IMG/VR virus record: IMGVR_UViG_3300009537_004348
Span: 1 to 51,818 of that record
Origin: a virus
Strand: one strand, 5' to 3'
Length of the DNA stretch: 51,818 nucleotides
Part shown: positions 43,311 to 51,818 of the stretch, in pieces
Layout of the letters: each line of letters starts with the position of its first letter
Position numbering within the stretch: position 1 is the first letter of the stretch
The notes under the pieces: generated by a model
What the model was told of the DNA's origin: nothing
Seen by the model: the letters and a program-made list of their open reading frames with translations, nothing else
The model's database searches: none
Position numbers and translations under genes: made by a program

Positions 43311-43802
43311 TTAACCATTTCTTAGCTCTAGAACAACCGTCTTATCTACAATGAGCTGTCGCATCTTAACACCCGCCGCCTCTAGCATTTTTCTAGAAGC
43401 TATGAACTCATCCTTTTCCGAATATTTATCAGAGAGATAGACAACCTCAACCAGACCATTTTGTATTATACGCTGAGCACAATTATTACAAGGAAACAGC
43501 GTTACATATATTCTACATCCCTTTAGAGAATTAGCTCCACGGTTATCTATAGCATTTTGCTCAGCGTGACACATATACGGATATTTGGTGTCCAGCCAGT
43601 CACCTTCTCTTTCCCAAGGAAATTCATCATTAGAGACTTTTCTTGGGAAGCCATTATAACCGATTGCTACAGGTATATTATCCGGGGAGGCTATACACGC
43701 CCCCACCTGAGTATTAGGATCCTTACTGCGCCTTGCTGCTGCGAGTGCGAATATCATAAACTCCTCATCCCAGGTAAGGACATCTTCTCTATATTTAGCC
43801 AT
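43311..43802 (-). CDS. dCMP/cytidine deaminase family enzyme
   Basis: The 163-aa zinc enzyme has CHAEQNAI (H79, E81) and PCNNCA (C105, C108), plus the early NTQVGACI and GYNGFPR segments typical of dCMP deaminase. It would convert dCMP to dUMP for thymidylate synthesis. It overlaps the zincin gene end. It lies near a uracil-DNA glycosylase gene. Confidence 0.92.
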   Translation of the reverse strand: MAKYREDVLTWDEEFMIFALAAARRSKDPNTQVGACIASPDNIPVAIGYNGFPRKVSNDEFPWEREGDWLDTKYPYMCHAEQNAIDNRGANSLKGCRIYVTLFPCNNCAQRIIQNGLVEVVYLSDKYSEKDEFIASRKMLEAAGVKMRQLIVDKTVVLELRNG

Positions 43803-44316
43803 CTATACTCTCCTCAAAAGGCTCTATAGCATGATGCTCTATGTAATCATTTACAAAATGAACATTGCATGCGTCAAAAAGATGATGAGCCATCTCGTGC
43901 CCAAAGCTCTTTTTCCAATTTAGATAGTGCCTTTGTGGAACCAAATACATCACATTGCTGTTCCTAAAATATCTACCTGTGACATCCTGTATATTATCGC
44001 TATGTTCTGCTTCTCCAGGAAAGTTTACTGGGTCACCTAAAGCTTTCAGTGGAACTATCCTTATTTCAAGGTCCTTGTTGCACCCTGAAACATCTAATTG
44101 CATAAAGCTTTCGAAATGACCACTTAGTTCTTTATAGGCTGCTCGTAGTTGCTTAATCCGCTTTACAGGAATACGCTCTGTGGATTTTAGTCTTACCTTT
44201 GGCGCTATACGAACATCGATTTTCCATCGTACATTTGGATTCCTCTCCAAAAATCTATCCGCAGCATATGATACATTAGGTATCATTAGCGCCATAATAA
44301 CAACTAACCATTTCAT
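43795..44316 (-). CDS. Secreted zincin-like metallopeptidase, 173 aa
   Basis: The N-terminus is a Sec signal peptide (WLVVIMALMIPNVSYAA), with cleavage likely after SYA. The mature part has HEMAHH at 140-145, the zinc and catalytic motif of zincins, and later HHAIEPFEE may give the third ligand. C79 and C150 may form a disulfide. It would act in the periplasm or outside. Target is unknown. It is coupled to the glycosylase gene by ATGA. Confidence 0.75.
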   Translation of the reverse strand: MKWLVVIMALMIPNVSYAADRFLERNPNVRWKIDVRIAPKVRLKSTERIPVKRIKQLRAAYKELSGHFESFMQLDVSGCNKDLEIRIVPLKALGDPVNFPGEAEHSDNIQDVTGRYFRNSNVMYLVPQRHYLNWKKSFGHEMAHHLFDACNVHFVNDYIEHHAIEPFEESIDG

Positions 44317-44900
44317 TTTAGTTCCTCGATAATTCGTTTAAGCCGTCTAATATCTCGCTTAAATTCTTTTCTACGCTCTGCATTAGCATATGCTGCTACG
44401 TATGCAGGATGGTACAACGGATACACGTTGACATCAAATTTACTGGAATATAGCGTCTTGCCATGGTCTTTAGTAATCTTGATATAGCCCAACAATGCTC
44501 CACCGGCAAATCTACCAAAAGTAACAATCAGCTTAGGCTTTACTATCTCCAACTGTCTTTTTAGATAGTCTTGGCATTTTATAACCTGGTAGTTAAGTGG
44601 GTCTGCATTTCCTTCAGGTCTACACAAAACCGTATTCGTTGTGTAGACCTCTTCTCTTGATAGGCCCAAATAATCCAGAACGCTCTCAAACTTCTTGCCA
44701 GCTGTTCCAGTAGATGTGAGTGGTTGCTTATACTTAGTCTCTTCTTTTCCCGGCGCCTCGGCTACGAACATCACTTTTGCCTCTAAACTTCCTTCACCCA
44801 TAACATGTGGGTCGAAACCATCAGGCTTATCGCATCCGAGGTCGCATTTAGTACAAGACATAACCTCTTCTTTAATTTCTTCATACAGTTTTAGCGACAT
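44313..44900 (-). CDS. Uracil-DNA glycosylase, family 4-like
   Basis: The 195-aa protein has an N-terminal cysteine group (CTKCDLGC), the active-site region VMFVAEAPGKEE, a VLCRPEGN segment and the C-terminal HPAY. This is the plan of iron-sulfur uracil-DNA glycosylases of families 4 and 5. It removes uracil from DNA. The presence with dCMP deaminase argues against uracil-substituted DNA in this phage. Confidence 0.9.
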   Translation of the reverse strand: MSLKLYEEIKEEVMSCTKCDLGCDKPDGFDPHVMGEGSLEAKVMFVAEAPGKEETKYKQPLTSTGTAGKKFESVLDYLGLSREEVYTTNTVLCRPEGNADPLNYQVIKCQDYLKRQLEIVKPKLIVTFGRFAGGALLGYIKITKDHGKTLYSSKFDVNVYPLYHPAYVAAYANAERRKEFKRDIRRLKRIIEELK

Positions 44901-45841
44901 TACTCTACCTTGTCCAATCCGTACTTAGCAAATAGTGCCCTGTATTCCTTGACTCTCTTCACATACTTGCGAGTTTCTTTTGGATACTTATGTTCTTCTT
45001 GAACAACAATCTTGTTTCCGTCATCATCAAGAACAAACTCACCGTATTTATCTACAAGATACTGTACCTCTACACCATTCTCCACAACAAACTTACTTAG
45101 ACTATAATCCAGCTCTCCAGCCTTTAGTGCTGCCACCTTATGTGGACCAAAGTTATATGCCCTTAGCGCGTCTTCATAATTGTTGTTTTGTCCAGTTAAC
45201 ATCTTTCTAATGTAATAGCATCCGAATCTAATATTAACCCTAACATCCCAGATATTATACCCTCTATACCCTAACTCTCCAGCGATTTCATCAGCCGTAC
45301 TCATTTGAGGGTGGTCTAATATCTGCATTAGTCCTTTTGCCTGTGCACGAGAATGCGCCTCTGGATTAAATTCACTTTCCGCCTTCATTTGAGCTAAAAC
45401 CATAGCCATACTGATATGCTGTTCATAGCTGTATTCTATAACTGCATTTGCAATTCTATTTAGTACCTGTATACTTAGCTTTGTATCAGTGTTTTCGGTT
45501 ATAGCATCACGAATATTTTTCACCAGTGCCCTGCGCTTTAGTTCAGGATCAATAGTACTATCTAATGTGTCTATTCTGGCATCCAGCGTGGTGTTAAAAT
45601 CACTAAGCTTCTTATCAAAAGACTCGGTTGCCTTCGCAAGAGTTTCAGCATACTCTTCATGGTATGTGGTGAGCTTCTTGTCCAACTCTTGCTGATGCCT
45701 ATCTAGACTATGATTAAATGCCAAAATTGCTGTAGTTTGTGCTGTATTCCATATCATACACAGTACGATTAAGCAAGCAAGCACAAACGTTACAGTGTGT
45801 CTCTTAGCGTATTCCTTTATCTTTGCCCAAAAACTTTCCAT
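44900..45841 (-). CDS. Membrane-anchored lytic transglycosylase (SLT)
   Basis: The 313-aa protein has one membrane segment near 16-32, a coiled coil at 45-100 and an SLT domain with the catalytic E155 in QMKAESEFNP followed by AKGLMQIL. The motif AYNFGPHK comes later. It would cut peptidoglycan from the periplasmic face, for lysis or to remodel the wall. It starts behind AAAGGC shortly after ClpP. Confidence 0.9.
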   Translation of the reverse strand: MESFWAKIKEYAKRHTVTFVLACLIVLCMIWNTAQTTAILAFNHSLDRHQQELDKKLTTYHEEYAETLAKATESFDKKLSDFNTTLDARIDTLDSTIDPELKRRALVKNIRDAITENTDTKLSIQVLNRIANAVIEYSYEQHISMAMVLAQMKAESEFNPEAHSRAQAKGLMQILDHPQMSTADEIAGELGYRGYNIWDVRVNIRFGCYYIRKMLTGQNNNYEDALRAYNFGPHKVAALKAGELDYSLSKFVVENGVEVQYLVDKYGEFVLDDDGNKIVVQEEHKYPKETRKYVKRVKEYRALFAKYGLDKVE

Positions 45842-45847
45842 ACTAAT

Positions 45848-46438
45848 TTAGCCTTTCGATTTGGTTTTCTTGGTATCTTGCTGTTTAGGCGCCTTCCTCG
45901 GCACCATCTTTCTCGATGGAAATACCTTGTCCGCTATTCCATATTTAATAGCCTGATTGGCAGACATATAATTGTCTCCCTGCATATCCTTAAGCACCTT
46001 AGCTTTTGTTTGTCCAGTGTGCTTGGCTAACAGCGTAATATAGATATCTTGCATACGCTTTATTTCGGCCACTGATGTTTCCATTTCGCTTACAGTACCC
46101 ATGGACCCACCAGAAATTTCATGAATCATGATACGTGTGTTAGGACTCACAAATCTGTAGCCCTTATCTCCAGCAGACAGTAATAGAACTCCTGCAGACA
46201 TTACTTTGCCTATACCAACTGTATTGATAGGACAAGAGGAAGTGCGCATACAGTCGTACATTAGTAACGCTGCGTCAACACTTCCTCCATATGTATCAAT
46301 ATAAATCGTAATAGGCTTAGTATGGTCTATATACTCTAACGCTGTCATTTGTTCCAGGAACGCTGCCCCTGTATCTTCTTTAATAGCACCCGAAAGCACT
46401 ATACGCCGTAGTTGTTCATGGAAATTGTTAATCGCCAT
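45848..46438 (-). CDS. clpP: ClpP-family serine protease
   Basis: The 196-aa protein has the ClpP fold and triad: S81 in GIGKVMSAGVLLLSAG, H106 in IMIHEISGG, D155 in QGDNYMSANQAI. IDTYGGSVDAAL is the oxyanion-region glycine motif. The C-terminus is a Lys-rich tail. ClpP chambers degrade proteins with Clp ATPases. Some phages use ClpP-like enzymes as head proteases, but this gene is 44 kb from the portal and sits directly after an E1-like and JAMM pair. Confidence 0.93.
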   Translation of the reverse strand: MAINNFHEQLRRIVLSGAIKEDTGAAFLEQMTALEYIDHTKPITIYIDTYGGSVDAALLMYDCMRTSSCPINTVGIGKVMSAGVLLLSAGDKGYRFVSPNTRIMIHEISGGSMGTVSEMETSVAEIKRMQDIYITLLAKHTGQTKAKVLKDMQGDNYMSANQAIKYGIADKVFPSRKMVPRKAPKQQDTKKTKSKG

Positions 46439-46447
46439 ACTATCTCC

Positions 46448-47083
46448 TTATACTTGATGAACACCAATATCTTTAAGGGTAATCTCCCTATTCAGGCACT
46501 TGTTAGTAGTAACAAACTGTGTTATCGACTCTGCAAGTACCGCAACTGTAAAGTGAACTAAGTTCGCAGCCAAAGGATAGTCACAGACATCCTCTTGCTT
46601 CACCTCTACCTTTGGAATCTTGTAATTGGCATTCCATTTTATTTCTGCAAAACCATTATCGCTCATACCAGCATGTACACAGGGGAGCCTTAGTTCAAAG
46701 CACGCATCATTTACAAGTCTACGGCTTTCCCAGTTGTCAAATACATCTACAACTAAGTCGTGTCCCTTAAGCAGTTTCTGAGCATTATTTTCACGCAATT
46801 GCTTATCTACAGCGTTTACAACCTTCTTGGTTGCCTGGTGCATTAGAGATTGTATGGCCTTGGCTTTCTTTTGTCCAACATCACGCAAGGTGTAAACCTG
46901 TGTTGCGATATTCTTGTCTTCAACCCTGTCCATATCAATGACAGTTATCTTGTTGAAACCTTGACGCAACAACACGCTGATTAGATTTGAGCCAAGAGCA
47001 CCAGCTCCACAGATACAGATATTGAAATTCTGAATCTTGTCGAAAGCGCCCTTGGACCTATAGTTTATTTCATGCTCGTTCAT
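46448..47083 (-). CDS. E1/ThiF/MoeB-like ubiquitin-activating-type enzyme
   Basis: The 211-aa protein has the ATP-binding GAGALG (26-31), the acidic VIDMDRVEDKN stretch (D50, D52), TLRDVGQKKAKA and DVFDNWESRR (D116). The position of the usual arginine after DKN (NIATQ) holds Thr. C167 (EDVCDYPLA) is a candidate catalytic cysteine. E1 enzymes adenylate the C-terminal glycine of ubiquitin-like or sulfur-carrier proteins. Its start overlaps the JAMM gene end by ATGA. No zinc CxxC pairs of MoeB are present. Confidence 0.92.
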   Translation of the reverse strand: MNEHEINYRSKGAFDKIQNFNICICGAGALGSNLISVLLRQGFNKITVIDMDRVEDKNIATQVYTLRDVGQKKAKAIQSLMHQATKKVVNAVDKQLRENNAQKLLKGHDLVVDVFDNWESRRLVNDACFELRLPCVHAGMSDNGFAEIKWNANYKIPKVEVKQEDVCDYPLAANLVHFTVAVLAESITQFVTTNKCLNREITLKDIGVHQV

Positions 47084-47688
47084 TTTTCTGGCTTTCTTGG
47101 CAGATTTTCTACCAATGGTTTAAGTAACTCAATCAGTTTGTTAAACCTATCGCGTAGGTCAGATTGAGTTTCCTCTATGTTGGTCAGGCGCTCCTGAATC
47201 CCTTCAAATATACCCGCCTCATCGTTTTCACTGAAGAACTCGCCTTCAGTCAAAAAGTCTACAGGATTGAAGAAAGACTCCTGAGGGTCAAGCCAAACAT
47301 CATAATTCACATCATTATTTGTGCTTACACCAATCTCTTGGAAGTTTATCTTACCGGTGTCTGACTTTGTAAACAACCAACCGTTCACCTTCTCATCTGT
47401 TTCTATTATACATATAAGGCTCTTACCTAAGCACTTAACCCACTGAACCATAGTATTGATATCAATTTGACTCATCTGGTTCATTCCGCTTGGATGGGTG
47501 TGATAAAAGCCAGCAACATCCTTATACTTATCTTCCCTATCCCAGACAGACTTATAATCAAACTCAACTGCCCCAGGATTATGCTGGGTATCAGGGTTCA
47601 TACTTATAACAGAAAGGTGGGGTGAGCCTTCCTTGTGAAACATCTCATAACTCACCAGTAACTTATACACTTCAAAAAACTTGCTCAT
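47080..47688 (-). CDS. JAB/JAMM-domain isopeptidase
   Basis: The 202-aa protein has an intact JAMM zinc motif: H63, H65, S73 and D76 in GFYHTHPSGMNQMSQID, with an upstream Glu candidate at E15 or E20. JAMM enzymes remove ubiquitin-like or sulfur-carrier tails. The C-terminal 35 residues form a coiled coil that may recruit a partner. It is coupled to the E1-like gene and lies nine bases after the 316-aa gene. Confidence 0.9.
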   Translation of the reverse strand: MSKFFEVYKLLVSYEMFHKEGSPHLSVISMNPDTQHNPGAVEFDYKSVWDREDKYKDVAGFYHTHPSGMNQMSQIDINTMVQWVKCLGKSLICIIETDEKVNGWLFTKSDTGKINFQEIGVSTNNDVNYDVWLDPQESFFNPVDFLTEGEFFSENDEAGIFEGIQERLTNIEETQSDLRDRFNKLIELLKPLVENLPRKPEK

Positions 47689-47696
47689 GGCTCACC

Positions 47697-48647
47697 TCAA
47701 TAGTAATCATCGTAATCGTCGTCGTCATAGTATTGCTGTGGTTCATTATTCTCAGGATGGATACTCCAGTAATCCCTCTCACTCATGCCACCTTGTCCAA
47801 TGTGAACAACATGCCCACGATTACGAGCTTGCCTACATACACCTACTAAAGACTGAAGGTCAAACACCTTGTCTCCGCCAGATAGGCAAATTCCTGCGAC
47901 TACTACGTTTAAATTTTCTTTATCTAGCACTGATGTATAAGTGCTGTTAGTCTTGGAATCTCTCCACTTAACAGATACGTTATCTCCACGCTCTGTGAAA
48001 CCGTCTAGCTTTGCGCCATACTTATCCAGCTCATTATGCAACCTCTTTTCGATATCGGTCATATGAGCTTCTTTATGAAACTGTACAGCATATTCAAAAG
48101 CTTTACGCTCTTCAGGGGTTAGACCAGAGCTTACTTCATCTGTAATAGAGTAGTTCTGCTTATCTAACCTGTCACGCAACTTCTCAATCTTCTCTACGTC
48201 GCTTCCGAACTTAATGCTATCGAACCAGAAATTACCGCCATCAAACCTTGCTTCAACACTGTCCATTATTTCAACATTGTCTGCACAAAGCACAGAGGTA
48301 AGTCTTGGCTCAACACCAAAACGATGCTTAAAACTGTTAGTGTGTGATGGATATGCAAGCCATCTGCCTACGTTATACACCAGCACCAACTCCACCTTAG
48401 GAAGTAGACCTAGATATTCGTCCTTCTCATATGGTTCAGCATCCCGCACAAACTTTGCAGTGTTTGCATCTGTTGCACGAAATACACCAAACCCGTCCTT
48501 CTTAAATTTCTGAGTCTTGAGTCTGTATATAACTCCATTAAGGCGTACAATAATGTTTGCGCCGCCCTTTATATAAGGAGAGAATATGTCCTGCTTCAAG
48601 AATTCCTTTTCTTGCGCAGACAACTTGTTTAATAGGTCGTTTATCAT
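47697..48647 (-). CDS. Unknown protein coupled to JAMM and E1 genes, 316 aa
   Basis: No family is recognised. The chain looks mixed alpha/beta in the first 165 residues and again at 210-285. Residues 286-287 are Gly-Gly after a strand-like VVHIGQ, followed by a 29-residue very acidic and tyrosine-rich tail ending DYDDYY. A Gly-Gly followed by a removable tail is the layout of ubiquitin-like precursors. The JAMM gene follows directly. Cysteines at CADN, ICLSGG and GVCRQ could alternatively be E2-like. Neither is proven. It is coupled to the 79-aa gene by ATGA. Confidence 0.85.
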   Translation of the reverse strand: MINDLLNKLSAQEKEFLKQDIFSPYIKGGANIIVRLNGVIYRLKTQKFKKDGFGVFRATDANTAKFVRDAEPYEKDEYLGLLPKVELVLVYNVGRWLAYPSHTNSFKHRFGVEPRLTSVLCADNVEIMDSVEARFDGGNFWFDSIKFGSDVEKIEKLRDRLDKQNYSITDEVSSGLTPEERKAFEYAVQFHKEAHMTDIEKRLHNELDKYGAKLDGFTERGDNVSVKWRDSKTNSTYTSVLDKENLNVVVAGICLSGGDKVFDLQSLVGVCRQARNRGHVVHIGQGGMSERDYWSIHPENNEPQQYYDDDDYDDYY

Positions 48648-48883
48648 ATCTTTTTTATGTACTCCTTAATTACGTCTTCGCCTGCAGCGAAAGCATATTG
48701 CCCAAACTTAAAACTCAATATTCGAATGTTAAAAAGATTCAGGTCAGGAAAACTCTCGACCTGTATATCTGTTATAGTGCCTTTTGTACCTGCTGGCAAC
48801 ACTATGCTCCCATTCTCGTACTTTTTCACGAGCACAACCATTGAACCCACGTTCAGTATGTTGGAAGAATTAAGTGTTCGCAT
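48644..48883 (-). CDS. Small barrel-like protein, 79 aa
   Basis: The product has strand-like segments with LPAGTKGTITDI in the middle, which resembles small SH3/KOW-like beta barrels. The start follows the TROVE terminator by only a few bases and has no clear Shine-Dalgarno site. A later ATG at residue 15 is a weaker alternative. It is the first gene of the JAMM/E1/ClpP run. Confidence 0.72.
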   Translation of the reverse strand: MRTLNSSNILNVGSMVVLVKKYENGSIVLPAGTKGTITDIQVESFPDLNLFNIRILSFKFGQYAFAAGEDVIKEYIKKI

Positions 48884-48887
48884 AGTG

Positions 48888-48921
48888 TTTAAATAAAGAG
48901 AGGGCTACTAGAGCCCTCTCT
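48888..48921 (-). terminator. Intrinsic terminator after the TROVE gene
   Basis: AGAGAGGGCT / AGCCCTCTCT is a perfect 10-bp stem with a 5-base loop, followed by TTATTT on the minus strand, 36 bases after the TROVE stop. Confidence 0.88.
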
Positions 48922-48956
48922 TCTGGAAACCAACCAATGGAAATCGTTTGATATCC

Positions 48957-50687
<1,731 letters not shown>

Positions 50688-50688
<1 letters not shown>

Positions 50689-51818
50689 TATCCGCTCCTT
50701 ACAGCATTTACTACTTCAATAATTCGAGCGGAAGCATAATCAATCTCTTCTTCGGTATTTCCTTTACCTATTCCTATTCTTATGGCGCAATCAGCATTGT
50801 CTACGCCTAATGCCCTTATAACATGAGAGGGTTCAGGATTTTGAGATATACAGGCTGAGCCACTGGAGACAATAACGTCGTCCATGCCCAAAACGAGAGC
50901 CTCCGCCTGAACCCCTTTTATAGTCAAGTTTAGGTTGTTTGGCAACCTATTTTCCATCGTTCCGTTGATTTTTATATCATCAAGATTGTCTGTCAAGCTT
51001 TTAAGAAGTCTATCTCTAAGGCGTCCAATTTGCTCTCGTTCAGCAGGGGACTCTTCTATAAGTAACCTGCAAGCCTCACCAAAACCCACAATGGCTGGCA
51101 CATTAGAAGTTCCTGATGTAACTTCCTCTTGAAAGCCCCCGCATATAATAGGCTTTACTCTTGACTTATCTTTAATGTATAAAGCCCCTATACCTTTGGG
51201 CCCATATATCTTGTGAGCTGACATAGACAAAGCATCTATATTCATCCTCTGAACATCTATGTCCACCTTGCCTATCGCTTGAGTGGCATCAGTGTGGAAG
51301 AATACATTATTTCTCTTGCATATCTCGCCTATCTTTTCTATATTGTATATCGTTCCTATCTCGTTGTTGGCCGCCATCACTGATACAATGCCAATAGTGT
51401 CGTCAGAGGCCAAAATGTCATTTAGAGCTGTGAGACTTAGTAATCCTTGCCCGTCTACTTGAAGTAATATAACTCCATGTGCGCCATCTTGATTAATTCT
51501 ATCTACAGTTTTAAGAACTGAACTATGCTCTACGTTAGTGGTAATTATTTTTCTGGGACTTGTACACTTGGCCATAAGTCCTTGAAGCACTATGTTGTTT
51601 GCTTCTGTAGCACCACTGGTAAAACAAATTGCGTCTGTCGGTGCGTTTATGACTGCTGCTACTTGCTCTCTGGCTTGCTCAACAGCCTCTCTTGCATCAT
51701 TGCCAACCTCATGAACAGCAGAGGGGTTGCCGAAGCGTTCCGTCCAAAATGGCTTCATTGCCTCGACAACCCTCTCATCGCAAGGAGTTGTTGAATGATG
51801 GTCTAGATAGACTCTCAT
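50688..51818 (-). CDS. Cysteine desulfurase (NifS/IscS type)
   Basis: The 376-aa PLP enzyme is complete, with ATG at the last bases of the window. YLDHHSTTP opens it, the PLP lysine K203 lies in SAHKIYGPKG, and the catalytic loop SSGSACISQNPEPSH has C322. It moves sulfur from cysteine to acceptors for iron-sulfur clusters, tRNA thiolation or sulfur carriers. It is coupled to the 82-aa gene. Whether it serves phage iron-sulfur enzymes or the E1-like pathway is open. Its upstream context is outside the window. Confidence 0.93.

Noticed and set aside
43311-44900. Uracil-substituted phage DNA
   Set aside because: The phage carries a uracil-DNA glycosylase and a dCMP deaminase, which fit normal thymine DNA rather than uracil DNA.
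45848-46438. ClpP as the head maturation protease
   Set aside because: It lies 44 kb from the portal, next to E1 and JAMM genes. The head region lies mostly beyond position 1. It cannot be excluded, but context favours another role.
48922-48956. A Y RNA next to the Ro60-like gene
   Set aside because: The gap is only about 70 bases including the terminator and shows no Y-RNA stem or tRNA-like module.

Overview
The window looks like an internal segment of a large tailed-phage (probably jumbo or huge phage) genome. Every gene I can support lies on the minus strand, so transcription runs from high to low coordinates. Genes are packed with one- to four-base stop/start overlaps (TAATG, ATGA) and mostly good Shine-Dalgarno sites. 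No stretch over 300 bases lacks a gene or RNA. The longest gaps are about 160 bases (14509-14668), 101 bases (21460-21560) and 92 bases (42260-42351), and they hold promoters and terminators. The phage assignment rests on a large terminase next to a portal-like protein, a phage replication and recombination set, and no ribosomal or metabolic operons. The host cannot be named: the two best promoters are ordinary sigma-70 type, but the tmRNA tag begins with glycine, as in Bacteroidetes.

Layout, from right to left as transcribed. 51818-48957: cysteine desulfurase, an 82-aa unknown and a Ro60-like TROVE/VWA protein, closed by a terminator. 48883-42352: a coupled run of small barrel-like protein, 316-aa unknown, JAMM (JAB) isopeptidase, E1/ThiF-like enzyme, ClpP, membrane-anchored lytic transglycosylase, uracil-DNA glycosylase, secreted zincin, dCMP deaminase and unknowns. 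42259-40160: a peptidyl-tRNA hydrolase 2-like protein, a GNAT, a complete tmRNA gene and an HNH endonuclease. 40099-30657: a papain-like protease, an FtsK-like ATPase, a CHC2 primase zinc-finger protein, Mre11/Rad50-like nuclease subunits, a dNMP kinase, a HAD phosphatase and a CHB_HEX_C-type structural protein. 30645-16273: a RecB/Cas4-like nuclease, a sigma factor with a zinc-finger insert, full-length trigger factor, DNA polymerase III alpha, an SSB, RuvC, DnaJ, RecA, a Toprim primase core and a sigma region-4-like regulator. 16248-14669: translation initiation factor IF-3 and an archaeal-type (type II) GAPDH homologue. 14508-1: morphogenesis genes (several sharing one helical-hairpin motif), a CCA-adding-enzyme-like nucleotidyltransferase, the large terminase and the partial portal.

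Two themes stand out. First, the phage carries an unusually broad protein-synthesis and protein-quality kit: IF-3, tmRNA, PTH2-like hydrolase, trigger factor, DnaJ, ClpP, a tRNA nucleotidyltransferase-like protein and a Ro60-like RNA-quality protein. Second, a JAMM isopeptidase and an E1-like activating enzyme are translationally coupled and sit directly before ClpP, with a cysteine desulfurase nearby. This could be an undescribed ubiquitin-like tagging/degradation or sulfur-carrier system. The best candidate for an unrecognised component is the 316-aa protein encoded immediately upstream of the JAMM gene.
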